Below, one piece after another: positions 1-9,950 of a stretch of DNA of 64,000 nt. A model generated the notes under the pieces. The model was not told the origin of the DNA and ran no database searches. It worked only from the letters and a program-made list of their open reading frames with translations. Source of the stretch: Rhipicephalus microplus (Eukaryota > Arthropoda > Arachnida > Ixodida > Ixodidae); the NCBI RefSeq assembly GCF_043290135.1, contig NC_134705.1, positions 40,762,771 through 40,826,770 of the forward strand. The letters run 5' to 3'. The position numbers and the translations under genes were made by a program. The number at the start of each line of letters is the position of its first letter. Position 1 is the first letter of the stretch.

Positions 1-258
1 GTTGCAGCCAGTGCTGCTCCGCCATCCAAGAAAGACCCACCAACCTCCGGGCTGGGGGCCGCGAAGGTCTCGTCTTTTGAGGCGAGGCCCTTAAAACAAA
101 TGCAGCGCTCGCAAGAGCGCCTGTCCAGCGCCTCGCAAGAGGCAATGAACACAACACCAAGCGTGAGGGCGCAGCCAGCGCCTAATAATCGGCGCGATTC
201 CGTCGACCGATCCAAAAAAGAAAAATCTCGTGTCATGGCCCCTGGAAAGGGTCCGTGA
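1..258 (+). CDS. ORF1 C-terminal end of I-like non-LTR element (partial)
   Basis: Frame 1 is open from base 1 to a TGA at 256-258, giving 85 residues with no stop. The peptide is rich in Ser, Pro, Lys and Arg and ends in a basic stretch (DRSKKEKSRVMAPGKGP). It lies directly upstream of the ORF2 start, the place of the nucleic-acid-binding ORF1 protein in I/Jockey-type elements. No zinc knuckle lies in the visible part; any CCHC motifs would be upstream of the window. The identity rests on position and composition, not on a conserved motif. Confidence 0.6.
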   Translation, partial: VAASAAPPSKKDPPTSGLGAAKVSSFEARPLKQMQRSQERLSSASQEAMNTTPSVRAQPAPNNRRDSVDRSKKEKSRVMAPGKGP

Positions 259-302
259 GCTAATTTTCCATCCTTGAGCACACAGCACAAAACACATCTA
301 AA

Positions 303-3300
303 ATGGATACACAGATCTTACAGTGGAATGTGAGAGGACTTCTACATAACCTCGATGAGATTAGACAACTTCTTAATAAACATACTCCAAAGGTGCTGTG
401 TGTTCAGGAGACACATCTCAAGTCCACACAAACAAACTTTCTAAAGCTATATGTCATCTTCCGCAAAGACCGTGACGATGCTGCCGCTTCGTCGGGCGGT
501 GTCGCTATAATAGTTGATAAAGGTGTTGCCTGTAAGCAATTAAACCTCCGAACTTCTCTTGAGGCAGTTGCTGTTCGAGCAGTGCTGTTCGGGAAGCTAC
601 TAACAATTACCTCTATTTACATTCCACCGTGCTATCAACTTTCAAAGACACAATTTCAAAGCTTCATTGATGAACTTCCTCCGCCATATATAGTCGTTGG
701 TGATCTAAATGCACATATTCGCCTATGGGGCGACTCCCGTTTAGATGCGCGAGGACGCCTAATAGAACACTTTCTGTTTTCGTCAGGTGCATGTCTACTA
801 AACAAAAAAGAACCAACGTATTATAGCACTACACATAACACATACTCTTCTATAGACCTGAGTATTGTCTCGAGTGCTATAATTCCATATCTGGAGTGGT
901 TCGTTCTCAAGAACCCTTTTGGCAGTGACCACTTCCCGATTATGTTAAAGTCAACAAAAGAATATACATGCTCGTCTGACTTTCCACGCTGGAACACCAA
1001 GTCAGCCAACTGGGAATTATTTCGAGAAATTACATTTTTAGACGGAGATGAGATTGCTGATTTTAATATAGACGATGCTGTAGCATACCTAACAGGTTTT
1101 ATTATTGACGCTGCAGTGAAATGTATCAAGCAGACCAACGGAATGACTAATAAACGTCGCATCCCATGGTGGGACGACGATTGTCGGAAAGCGCGCAATA
1201 GACAAAATAAGGCTTGGAGACTACTCCGAAATTACCCAACGGCTGAAAACCTCAACAATTTCAAACAGGTTAAGTCCCAAGCCAGAAGGACGCGTCGCCT
1301 TGCAAAGAAAGAAAGTTGGGATAGGTACATCTCCGGTATAAATTCTTACACCAACGAAACGAAGGTTTGGAATAGGGTAAAGAAGTTATTGGGGCGGGAG
1401 TCACACCCCCTACCTTTGGTAAGTAGCCGAGGGGAGAGCCTGGAGGAGCAGGCGGACTGCCTAGGCGAACACTTTGAATACGTCTCGAGTGCATCGCACT
1501 ACACAGAAACGTTCTTAAGATTCAAAGAACGCGAAGAGCGGCAACCCCTTAAAACTAAACGTCCCTCCAGGGAGGCTTACAACTGCCCATTTTCATTAGC
1601 TGAACTTAAGGCGTCTCTTGCGTACTGCAACAACTCGGCGCCGGGTAGTGATCGTATAACGTACGAAATGATCAAGTATCTTCACCCAGAAGCACTAAAA
1701 ACGCTCCTAACCCTCTTCAATACCATGTGGGAAGCTGGATATATTTCATCGTCATGGAAAGAAGCGATAGTCATCCCGGTACTTAAACAAGGCAAAGACC
1801 CTTCCTTGGCCGCCAGCTACAGGCCAATAGCGTTAACAAGCTGTTTGTGCAAACTATATGAGAAAATGTTAAACCGGCGCTTAACCCACTTCCTAGAAAG
1901 TAACAGTATACTAGACCCCCTTCAGTGTGGTTTCAGAGAGGGGAGGTCGACAATAGACCACCTTGTTCGCATAGAGACATACATCAGAGATGCATTTATT
2001 CATAGGCAGTTTGTACTTTCGGTGTTCTTGGACCTGGAGAAGGCGTACGATACCACATGGCGATTCGGGATTCTACGCGATCTTGCCGCCATGGGAATCC
2101 ATGGGAACATGCTAAACACAATTAAAAGTTATCTGTCTAACCGAAACTTTCGCGTAAAAGTGGGAAATGCTCTCTCTAGATCATTTACCCAAAAAACTGG
2201 TGTTCCGCAAGGGGGCGTGCTTAGTTGCACACTCTTTCTTGTAAAAATGAACTACCTGCAGTCAGTCATTCCAAGCGCGATGTTTTATTCTGTGTATGTT
2301 GATGATGTGCAGATGAGTTTCAAATCATGCAATATGTCTATCTGCGAACGACAAGTGCAGCTTGGAATGAATAAATTCTCTAAATGGGCTGATGAGAATG
2401 GTTTTAAAATAAACACCCAGAAAAGTACTTGCGTACTCTTCTCCAACAAACGAGGGGTAATGCCACTTCCAAATATTACAATCAAGGGAGACCAACTCTC
2501 TGTGAGCAGCGAGCATAAATTCCTAGGAACCACTTTAGATTCTAAGCTCACGTTTATTCCCCATATTAAACATGTAAATATAAAATGTCTGAAAGCGATG
2601 AACCTCCTGAAGCTCCTATCACGTACAACATGGGGTAGTGATCGGAAGTGTCTCTTGAACTTGTACAAAAGCCTTGTTTGGTCGCGCCTTGATTATGCCT
2701 CTATAATTTATCATTCCGCAACACCAAGTGCTTTGAAAATCCTAGACCCCGTTCACCATCTGGGTATCCGACTGGCAACCGGTGCTTTCAGGACAAGTCC
2801 GATCCAGAGTCTCTATGTAGAGTCGAATCAGTGGTCACTTCACCTACAGCGATCCTATAGCAGTTTCACTTATTTTATAAAGGTACGCGCAAATATAAAG
2901 CATCCTTCTTATTCAGCTATAAACGATATGACCACTGCCACCCTCTACCATAATCAACCCGCAGCGAAAAAGCCGTTCTCTTTGCGTGTGAGAAGCTTAA
3001 GTGAGAAAATGGGAGTTCCGCTGCTAGAACTTTGTCCTATGCCCACAACAAAACATTTACCGCCGTGGCAGTGGCAGCTCATACATTGTGACACTTCCTT
3101 TGCCGAGATCACTAAACATGCACCAGAAGCACATATTAAAATGCATTTCCGACAACTTCAATCCAACTACTCATGCGTAGAGTTTTATACTGATGCTTCT
3201 AAGTCGCATGCAGGGGTGGCTTATGCAGCCGTCGGACCGTCCTTCTCGGAATCCGGTGTGCTGCACCCGGAAACAAGTATATTTACGGCTGAGGGATATG

Positions 3301-3641
3301 CACTATTGTCGGCTGTGAAGCATATACGGAAATCAAACATACAAAAATCTATTATATTCACAGACTCGTTAAGCGTCGTAAATGCATTAAGGTCCCTTTT
3401 CAGATTCAGAAATCCGGTAATAATTGAGCTGTATTCCGTTCTGTCTACAGCGTATATGTCCAATCAGCATTTTACTATTTGCTGGGTTCCTGGCCATAGA
3501 AGCATCGAGGGCAATGTGTTAGCTGACCCAATGGCCACCTCAATTATATTGCGCGCTATTAATCCCACCGCTTCTGTCCCTGCAACAGACCTAAAACCCT
3601 TCCTACGTAAGACACTGCGAAACCACTGGCAACGTTTGTGA
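303..3641 (+). CDS. ORF2: endonuclease / reverse transcriptase / RNase H, ended early by TGA
   Basis: The 1112-residue reading frame starts at an ATG 44 bp after the ORF1 stop. An APE-like endonuclease is at the N terminus (QWNVRG near residue 7, QETH near 36, GDLNAH near 133, SDHFPI near 207). The RT follows, with SYRPIALTS near 504, GFREGRSTIDH near 543, LDLEKAYD near 577, GVPQGG near 633 and the catalytic YVDD near 665. RNase H is C-terminal, with acidic residues in YTDAS (~961), AEGYALL (~995), FTDSLS (~1019) and VLADPMA (~1080). The enzyme would nick the target and copy its RNA by target-primed reverse transcription. The frame stops at TGA 3639-3641, but coding resemblance continues in the same frame beyond it, so the stop is probably a nonsense mutation and not the natural end. 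Confidence 0.9.
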   Translation: MDTQILQWNVRGLLHNLDEIRQLLNKHTPKVLCVQETHLKSTQTNFLKLYVIFRKDRDDAAASSGGVAIIVDKGVACKQLNLRTSLEAVAVRAVLFGKLLTITSIYIPPCYQLSKTQFQSFIDELPPPYIVVGDLNAHIRLWGDSRLDARGRLIEHFLFSSGACLLNKKEPTYYSTTHNTYSSIDLSIVSSAIIPYLEWFVLKNPFGSDHFPIMLKSTKEYTCSSDFPRWNTKSANWELFREITFLDGDEIADFNIDDAVAYLTGFIIDAAVKCIKQTNGMTNKRRIPWWDDDCRKARNRQNKAWRLLRNYPTAENLNNFKQVKSQARRTRRLAKKESWDRYISGINSYTNETKVWNRVKKLLGRESHPLPLVSSRGESLEEQADCLGEHFEYVSSASHYTETFLRFKEREERQPLKTKRPSREAYNCPFSLAELKASLAYCNNSAPGSDRITYEMIKYLHPEALKTLLTLFNTMWEAGYISSSWKEAIVIPVLKQGKDPSLAASYRPIALTSCLCKLYEKMLNRRLTHFLESNSILDPLQCGFREGRSTIDHLVRIETYIRDAFIHRQFVLSVFLDLEKAYDTTWRFGILRDLAAMGIHGNMLNTIKSYLSNRNFRVKVGNALSRSFTQKTGVPQGGVLSCTLFLVKMNYLQSVIPSAMFYSVYVDDVQMSFKSCNMSICERQVQLGMNKFSKWADENGFKINTQKSTCVLFSNKRGVMPLPNITIKGDQLSVSSEHKFLGTTLDSKLTFIPHIKHVNIKCLKAMNLLKLLSRTTWGSDRKCLLNLYKSLVWSRLDYASIIYHSATPSALKILDPVHHLGIRLATGAFRTSPIQSLYVESNQWSLHLQRSYSSFTYFIKVRANIKHPSYSAINDMTTATLYHNQPAAKKPFSLRVRSLSEKMGVPLLELCPMPTTKHLPPWQWQLIHCDTSFAEITKHAPEAHIKMHFRQLQSNYSCVEFYTDASKSHAGVAYAAVGPSFSESGVLHPETSIFTAEGYALLSAVKHIRKSNIQKSIIFTDSLSVVNALRSLFRFRNPVIIELYSVLSTAYMSNQHFTICWVPGHRSIEGNVLADPMATSIILRAINPTASVPATDLKPFLRKTLRNHWQRL

Positions 3642-4043
3642 GACACAGAAATAAATAATAAGCTTCACTTGATTAAGCCGCGGTTGGGTTACTGGCCCTC
3701 CGCTACAAGAACACGGCGAACTGATGTCCTATTCTGTCGCCTCAGAATAGGACACACTTATGGTACCCATAGCTTTCTGCTGACTGGCGATGAACCTCCT
3801 ACTTGTGGTAGATGTGGTGAGAGGCTAACCGTCCTCCACGTCCTCCTGGAGTTTCCTGAAGCTGAAAGTGAGAGAAAGAAATATTTTGCTTTAGCATACC
3901 GCTATAATCTTCCTCTATATCCGATTATGTTTCTCGGTGAAGAGCCGCTTTTTGATGCAAAATCAGTTTTAAGCTTTTTAAAAGATGTAGTATTCAATGT
4001 TTTTAGCCCAACATTGAATGTTTTTAGCCCAACAGGTTCATAG
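3642..4043 (+). pseudogene. ORF2 C-terminal tail after the in-frame TGA, with degraded zinc knuckle
   Basis: The same frame as ORF2 stays open from after the TGA to a TAG at 4041-4043. It contains LGYWPSATRTRRTDV, RLRIGHTYGTHSFL and then CGRCGERLTVLHVLLEF, the usual C-terminal CCHC-like finger of tick I-like ORF2 proteins. The last ligand is Phe where a Cys is expected. The final residues come partly from a 21-bp tandem duplication. The tail would not be translated unless the TGA is read through. Confidence 0.75.
3993..4034 (+). repeat. 21-bp tandem duplication near the ORF2 end
   Basis: Positions 3993-4013 and 4014-4034 are the same 21-mer apart from one base (TTCAATGTTTTTAGCCCAAC against TTGAATGTTTTTAGCCCAAC, each followed by A). 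The duplication keeps the reading frame and adds seven residues just before the ORF2 terminal stop. Confidence 0.85.
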
Positions 4044-4395
4044 CGCATCCTCTGTTCAGAGGATGCCGCTGTGATAGCAGCTTTTATTGAGCCCAGACCT
4101 CCATGCTCTTGTTTTAAGGGCTCTGTCGAGGCACTGGTGCTCCATGCCAAGTTTTTATTTCACACACATATCACTTTTAAACCATTTTAGGTTTCCATAG
4201 CACACATCATTTGTCATTGCCATAATTTTACTATGTATACATATTTTTACGCACCTACAGCGACTGTTTTTAGGCCCATTTACAGCCACGTCACATCTGT
4301 TTTATCTACACTGCACACAGTTCATTATCATCACTCTGGCGCTCTTTAGCCACATCTGGTCCTTGCGCAAATAAACTCCACTAATCATCATCACT

Positions 4396-4980
4396 GCTAT
4401 GACACGGAGGAAAAATTAAACTCCTGAGAATTCTTCGAAATCAGCTCTTGTACGTGCATGCTATACTTTCGTTTTCCAACTTACGTAGAGTGTTAGTGCT
4501 CTTTTCTGGCTCCCATAGCAAACTAACACCATCATTACTATGCCCTACAAAGAAAGTAGATTCCTATGCACTGTGGAACAGCACTCACGATGAAAAAAGC
4601 GCGCACGTCAACAGACAAACATGCAACCAAAGGCACGCTCCGCGAAGATTGTGCGCATGCGCCACCCCGAACACGGCTACCGCTGCACGACTGGAGTGCT
4701 ATGTATGGCTATGCGAAAACTAACCAACTTCCTTCTATCACGCAGCTTCCTCCTCATCCTCTGAAGACTCCATCTCAACCGTCCTCCCTTTTCCCACCAT
4801 TTGAAAGCCATATTTATGCCTCACTCTCTCTCCTCTTTTTCCTCCTCATCCTCACATTATTCCGCCCAACCCTCACGTCAATCTATTTCTTTCTCACTTC
4901 CGTATACTCTACTGTAAGTATGGCTAAGGTGTCGCCACTCTCACCCTTCTTTTCACCCTCTTAAGCCTACTATCGCTTTT
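4396..4980. other. Unassigned stretch, pyrimidine-rich in its second half
   Basis: No gene is recognised. About 4740-4970 is very rich in C and T on the plus strand and resembles the pyrimidine-rich tails that end the neighbouring non-LTR family. It may be an old 3' tail or the decayed 5' part of copy A. Confidence 0.4.
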
Positions 4981-7197
4981 TCCACTCCAGCACCTTGGAT
5001 ATTGATGCGTGACTTCAACGCCTATCATCCATGGTGGGGTAGCATGAAGACAATTCCAAAAGGCACGAACTTAGTAGATCTCACATCAGAGCATGGGCTT
5101 CAGGTGCTGAACGATGGCAGCCTTACTTATCTCCAAGAAGTAACTTATAGCAGTAGCCTGGACTTGACATTAGTGTCGCATAGTATTGCCACGAAAGTTC
5201 AATGGTTCACAGATATTGAAACCCACGGCAGTGACCATATCCCCAAGTACGTGACAGTCGTAGGTCTGGACGATTTTCCTTCCCCAGGGCACTCAAGACT
5301 TATTGACTGGGAAGAGTATCATATATCAGGGGAGAGCAGGTGCATGCACGAACCACCGTAATTTATTGAAGAAGTGATTTGTTGTGCGATGGAGACTTAC
5401 ATATCTTCAAAAGAATCGAGACGTACCGCACTCGACCAAGAGTTGGAGCAACTACGAGCAGTCCGCTGGTGTGCCGAAAGACGATACAGACGCACGAAAT
5501 TTATCCAAGACCTAAGAGAGTCCAGACTTATTCGGAAGAAAATTCAGCGTCGAATGCAAACTCCACGAACAGCGATGGAAGAGTTTTTGTGACTCGCTAG
5601 ACCTTCGAAAACCTTTGTCTCCCGTGTGGAGGATTCTTCGAGGTATTCACTCGCATGCGCAAAAGCGTCATCCCTTCGCCGCTCTGGCGCTACATCAACG
5701 TCACCCACAGCTTGATGTTTCTGGTGAATTTTGCGCAAAGATCACCAGCTACATCTCTATACCGATCGATCTATTGCCGCAGGAAGTCTCAGTCGCAAGA
5801 GATTAGGAAATGAAGGTTGCATTCACTATGGAAGAGCTTCATGCAGCATTGAACACATGCAGGGCTCATCGTCCCCAGGTCTGGATAGAGTGACCTACGC
5901 TGCCCTACGTCACCTAGGCCCAAAGGCAAAACACTGTCTCCTGGATATCTTCAATAAGTCTTGGCACGATGTAATGGTGCCTGATGAGTGGAACTGCAGT
6001 CGCCTGATGCCTTTGTTGAAGAACGGAAAGTCTTGATTGGATCTCGCATCATACCGGCCTATAACTCTAGCAAGCTGCGTCGGCAAGGTCATGGAGAGGA
6101 TGCTACTTACACGCATGGAATGGTACCTAGAACATTATAACATCTATCCTAATGCTATAGCCGGCTTTCGACAAGGTCAAACTTCAATCGATAGCGTCAT
6201 TGACTTAGTGACCTCTGTTCAGCAACAAAAAGCGAAGAAGCAGCTGTCGGTAGCTTTGTTCTTAGATGTGAAAGGTCCCTATGGCAACGTGACCTATGAG
6301 GCTGTTCTCAATGCTCTCGAAGCAGCTGAACTTAGAGGTCGTGTCTTTCAATGGGTAAGAAGTTGCCTCACAGACAGATTCATGCTCATTCTAACTGAAG
6401 ATGGGTCAACGAATAAGCATTTCACAAGTCGTGAGAGGTCACAAGGCGGCGTTTTGAATCCGACTCTTATCAACCTGGTTCTGGTCGGGCTCACCGAAAT
6501 GCTGCCACAGACGGCTTATGCATCTATCTACGCTGATGATATCTCCATTTGGGCGTCCGGCATGACACGGCCTCGAATGCGCGCAAGGATACAGAAGGCG
6601 GCATCAATCACATCGGCATACCTTCGCCAGCAAGGTTTGATTATCACCACAAAAAAATGCGCAGCGGTGGCGCTTGCACGTAAGCTGATGTCTCCCTACC
6701 CATTGTGCATCGATGGCAGATCAATCGCATAAAAGAGCAGTCACAGATTTTTAGGTGTCATCGTAGATCATGACCTAACGTGGAGCCCACATGTCGCATA
6801 CCTAAAGGAAGAGCTCATGGCATTGGGAATGTATTCGAGGTCGTTGCCGGAAAATCATGGGGCCCATCCGTGCAATTCATGCTGCAGCTTTATACAGCCC
6901 TCTTTCTCGGACTTCTCCGGTACAGCCTATCTGCCCTGTCCAGCACGTACAAGACTAACAATCGTGCACTACAGAGCGTACAAGCCCAAGCACTTCGGAC
7001 ATGTCTTCAGGCTCATCGACAGTGGCACCTATTGTTATCGTACAAGAACAGCTGGTCACAGCGCATATCATTGTCGAGACGCTGAGAGCACACATTCGGC
7101 ATTTATCACGGCTTCCGTTACATCATTAGGCATGTTTGACAGCGTGGAGGCCCCATTATTCAGTCATCGGTATTGTGACGAAACATCAGGACATATT
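4981..7197 (+). pseudogene. Copy A endonuclease-RT region, multiply frameshifted
   Basis: The 3' half of the endonuclease domain reads from about 4993 to 5361, with DFNAYHPWWGS, LDLTLVS and GSDHIP; the usual Gly before DFN is Arg. A basic linker follows (5374-5592). RT motifs are spread over several frames: SSPGLDRVTYAALRHL near 5865, SYRPITLASCVGKVMERML near 6045, GFRQGQTSIDSV near 6160, LFLDVKGPYG near 6255, SQGGVLNPTL near 6440 and the catalytic YADD near 6530. The thumb/connection region continues to 7197, where palindromic sequence interrupts it. The start of the endonuclease is missing. Confidence 0.8.
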
Positions 7198-7245
7198 GAC
7201 ACAAGGTAGGCTGGCTACTATAGTTGCCAGCCTACCTTGTGTCAA
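7196..7245. repeat. Perfect 20-bp inverted repeat (fold-back palindrome)
   Basis: The left arm TTGACACAAGGTAGGCTGGC (7196-7215) and the right arm (7226-7245) are exact reverse complements around a 10-bp loop. The uninterrupted copy B lacks this sequence: its coding text runs straight across the site. ATATT precedes the palindrome at 7193-7197, and ATATT also follows the related truncated copy at about 9868-9872, so the pair looks like a target-site duplication. It may be a small fold-back or MITE-like insertion, or a snap-back repair product. Confidence 0.85.
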
Positions 7246-7326
7246 CATTACCGCCTGACTTCAAACTTGCGATGCGTCCAGGAGCTGTGTTATGGAGTCT
7301 CCGTCAACCTGACGTGCGCTTATCGG
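7208..7326 (+). repeat. 119-bp direct repeat flanking the Gypsy fragment, left copy
   Basis: This segment matches 9832-9950 over its whole 119 bp with roughly ten differences and no length change. It contains part of the palindrome and then copy A non-LTR coding sequence (ACCGCCTGACTTCAAACTTG and on to CTTATCGG). The two copies bracket the Gypsy gag-pol fragment. Confidence 0.85.
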
Positions 7327-7821
7327 CACTGCGTGAGGAAGTTTTGCAGGCGTGCCACAACAGAGGCACTCCGTCGAATTGAGCTATGCGGAAGCAGTCC
7401 TCCATCGTGCAGTTCAACCAGCGTATTTTATCCCAATGAGCGACACGCTCAGCAAATGGAGGTAGGCTTCCGTCCTCGCAGCTCACCGTTGATCGCCGAA
7501 GCAAGACCGAGAAAGAGTGACATCTGGAGTACACCCGACCGCAGGCCCCTTTGTTTCCACTGCGGGGAAGCCGGACACGTCTACCGAACACGTCCATACC
7601 GTCGTGTGGGTCTCCGTGGATTTTCGCCTAATGCCCCTCGTCCACGACCTGGCGAGCGACCACTGGAAATAGAGAGTTTCTTCTCGAATCGTCGCAGTAT
7701 AGAACATCGGTCGCAAGAGTCTCGCTCGTCGTCGCCTGCTCGCTACAGGTCACCGAGCCCAGCCTATTTACGCGGCGCTCCGAGACGCCGTTCACCCAGT
7801 CCTGCAAGTCGGGAAAACTGA
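7327..7821 (+). pseudogene. Gypsy gag C-terminal fragment with damaged CCHC zinc knuckle
   Basis: Read in different frames, the segment shows LREEVLQA, SYAEAVLHRAV and then CFHCGEAGHVYRTRPY, the nucleocapsid knuckle. The CCHC spacing is right, but the last Cys is replaced by Arg. A Ser/Pro/Arg-rich tail with RYRSPSPA-type repeats leads to TGA 7819-7821, as in gag of the full-length copy. The first 150 bp need two frame changes and contain a stop. Gag would package the element RNA; this copy cannot make a full product. Confidence 0.75.
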
Positions 7822-9831
7822 GTTCAGCGACCTCCGGAGGTGAGGCCGCTGACGCTGACTCTACGGAAGATCCTCCACTACGACAACACCGACGGCAGCA
7901 AAAAGATGTACAGACGCAGTCAAACGTGGTACGAAGAGTGGTGACATCAAACATTGCGGTAACTGTGGATGACAAAGAAGTAATGGGGCTAATTGACACT
8001 GGAGCAGACACTTCCGTTATGAGCATGGGTCTTGCCTGCAGGCTAAAGAAGGTTTATACCCGGTGGGCTGGGTCGCAGATACGTACGGCAGGAGGCCATC
8101 TTTTCACTCCGGTAGGACGGTGCACAGCGCGAGTCAGTATTCACGGATTTACGTATCTCGGAGATTTTGTAATACTGCCGAGTTGCTCGAGGGACCTAAT
8201 TCTCGGACTGGACTTTCTGCGTGATAATGGAGCCGTGATTGATTTGCAAAAGTCGCAGGTAGCGTTTTCTACGGCACACGCTTTAGCGCGCAACCCTCAT
8301 GGCAGTTACGTCAATGCTTTGAGAATTGTTGACGATGATGTCACGTTACCGCCGAAGAGTAGCGTGTTGACCTTGGTAGCCTGCGACGTTTTTGATGAAT
8401 TCAACGACTATGAAGGTATTGCAGAGACAAATATCCCGCTGCTGCTCAAACGAAACATCTGCATAGCCCGATGCCTTGTTCGGTTAGAGAATAAACGCTC
8501 TCCAGTTCTGCTGACCAACTTTAGCAATGAGTTCCAACACGTCCCTAGAGGCACTACTGTCACTTTCCTCAGTGAAATCGCTGATTTTTCCAATATCGGC
8601 ACGTTGGATACGACTTCACCGCATGCAAAAGCTTGTGCTGACCTGGGAAGCCGCATTCACGTTAATCCAGACTTGCCAGATTCACGAAAAGAACGGCTGC
8701 TAAACCTCGTGAGGGAATTCTCGGACTGCTTCTCCACAGCATCGAAAGTTCAGCGTACCACCGTTACAAAACATCGCATTGTTACCGAGGAGTCGGCGCG
8801 GCCTTTTCGCCAACATCCATACCATGTGTCACCGAAGGTGACACACGGTATGGTTGATTAAGCGTCAAGTTCAAGAAATGCTGAATGATAACGTCATTCA
8901 ACCCTTGACAAGTCCGCGGGCGTCACCTGTTGTCTTAGTAAAGAAAAAAGACAACACACTACGTTTCTGCGTCGACTATCGACGGCTTAACAAAGTCACA
9001 AAACGCGACGTTTACCCCCTGCCACGGATTGATGACGCCTTTGACCGTCTACGCCACGCCCAGTTCTTTACATCATTAGATCTCAAGTCAGGGTACTGGC
9101 AAATCGAAGTTGACGAGGGCGACCGTGAGAAAACCGCGTTAGTGACGCCTAACGGGCTCTACGAATTTAAAGTGCTGCCTTTCGGTCTCTGTTCTGCTCC
9201 CGCCACGTTTCAACTCATGATGGACACAGTACTAGCTGGACTAAAGTGGCAGACATTCCTTGTATACTTGGATGATGTCGTTGTGTTTTCAAGCACGTTT
9301 GAGGAGCATCTTTCAAGGCTAAAAAGTGTCCTCACTGCAAAAGGAGAGCGAACCTTACCATCAAGTCCGAAAAGTGCTACTTCGGCTATCAAGAACTCAA
9401 GTTTCTCGGCCACGTGGTGAGCCCGCGGGGTGTTCGACCAGATCCGGAGAAGTTGGCTGCCGTTGCCGATTTCCCCCGTCCTGGAGACAAAAAGGCTGTT
9501 CAGCGATTCCTCGGACTTTGTGCGTACTACCGCCGTTTTGTCGAAGGATTTTCGAAAATTGCGGAACCTTTTACAAGACTGACACGGCCAGATGTGCCTT
9601 TCGTATGGACGGAAGAACAACAACAAGCTTTTGTAGAGCTACGCAATCGACTGCAGATAGCTCCAGTGCTGGCACATGTCGACGACACTGCCGACACCGA
9701 GATCCACACAGACGCCAGCAACGTAGGAATCGGAGTCATTCTAGTTCAATGGCATAACGGCGCAGAGCGTGTAATCGCTTACGCGAACACCAGAGCACGC
9801 GCACACAGAACTACTTCGTTGTCCTCCTCAG
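7822..9831 (+). pseudogene. Gypsy pol fragment: protease, RT, start of RNase H
   Basis: Pol lies in the -1 frame relative to gag and overlaps its stop. The aspartic protease motif LIDTGADTSVM is near 7990, followed by ILGLDFLRDNG near 8200. RT shows FCVDYRRLNK near 8960, DLKSGYWQI near 9080, LPFGLCSAPATFQ near 9175 and an intact catalytic YLDD near 9265. RNase H starts with EIHTDASNVG near 9700 and is cut off at 9831. Breaks are a fold-back at 8834-8853 that shifts the frame and a second frameshift near 9340-9350. Integrase is absent. Confidence 0.85.
8817..8853. repeat. 17-bp fold-back inverted repeat inside Gypsy pol
   Basis: The arms CCATACCATGTGTCACC (8817-8833) and 8837-8853 are reverse complements with one mismatch, separated by GAA. 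The left arm is ordinary Gypsy coding sequence. The right arm is an inverted copy of it that replaces the expected coding text and shifts the frame, as expected for template switching or fold-back repair. Confidence 0.8.
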
Positions 9832-9950
9832 AGGCTGGCTACTATAGTTGCCAGCCTACCATGTGTCAATATTACCGCCTGACTTCAAACTTGCGATGCG
9901 TCCAGCAGCTGCGTTATGAGGCTTACGTCAACCTGACGTGCGCTTATCGG
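9832..9950 (+). repeat. 119-bp direct repeat flanking the Gypsy fragment, right copy
   Basis: This is the partner of 7208-7326. It keeps only the inner part of the palindrome (GGCTGGC, loop, GCCAGCC) and reads GTGTCAATATTACCGCC at the join to non-LTR sequence. Beyond 9950 copy A continues as in copy B. Confidence 0.85.

Larger units (their letters stand above)
1..4395 (+). mobile_element. Nearly full-length I-like non-LTR retrotransposon (5' end cut by window edge)
   Basis: The unit contains the end of an ORF1, a 44-bp spacer, a large ORF2 (endonuclease, reverse transcriptase, RNase H, zinc knuckle) and a 3' UTR. The RNase H domain after the RT is characteristic of the I superclade. The 3' UTR ends near 4380-4395 in a short run of ATC triplets, a simple-repeat tail typical of these elements. 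The 5' boundary is outside the window, so no target-site duplication can be checked. It is the best preserved retroelement here: only one in-frame stop was found in ORF2, so the insertion looks young. Confidence 0.85.
7327..9831 (+). mobile_element. LTR-less Gypsy gag-pol fragment inside copy A
   Basis: The fragment begins in the gag C-terminal half and ends at the start of RNase H. No LTR, primer site, integrase or polypurine tract is present. It is related to the full-length Gypsy at 38736-44684 but clearly divergent. The 119-bp direct repeats at both ends suggest it was trapped by a duplication or recombination event and did not arrive by normal integrase-mediated insertion. Confidence 0.8.
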
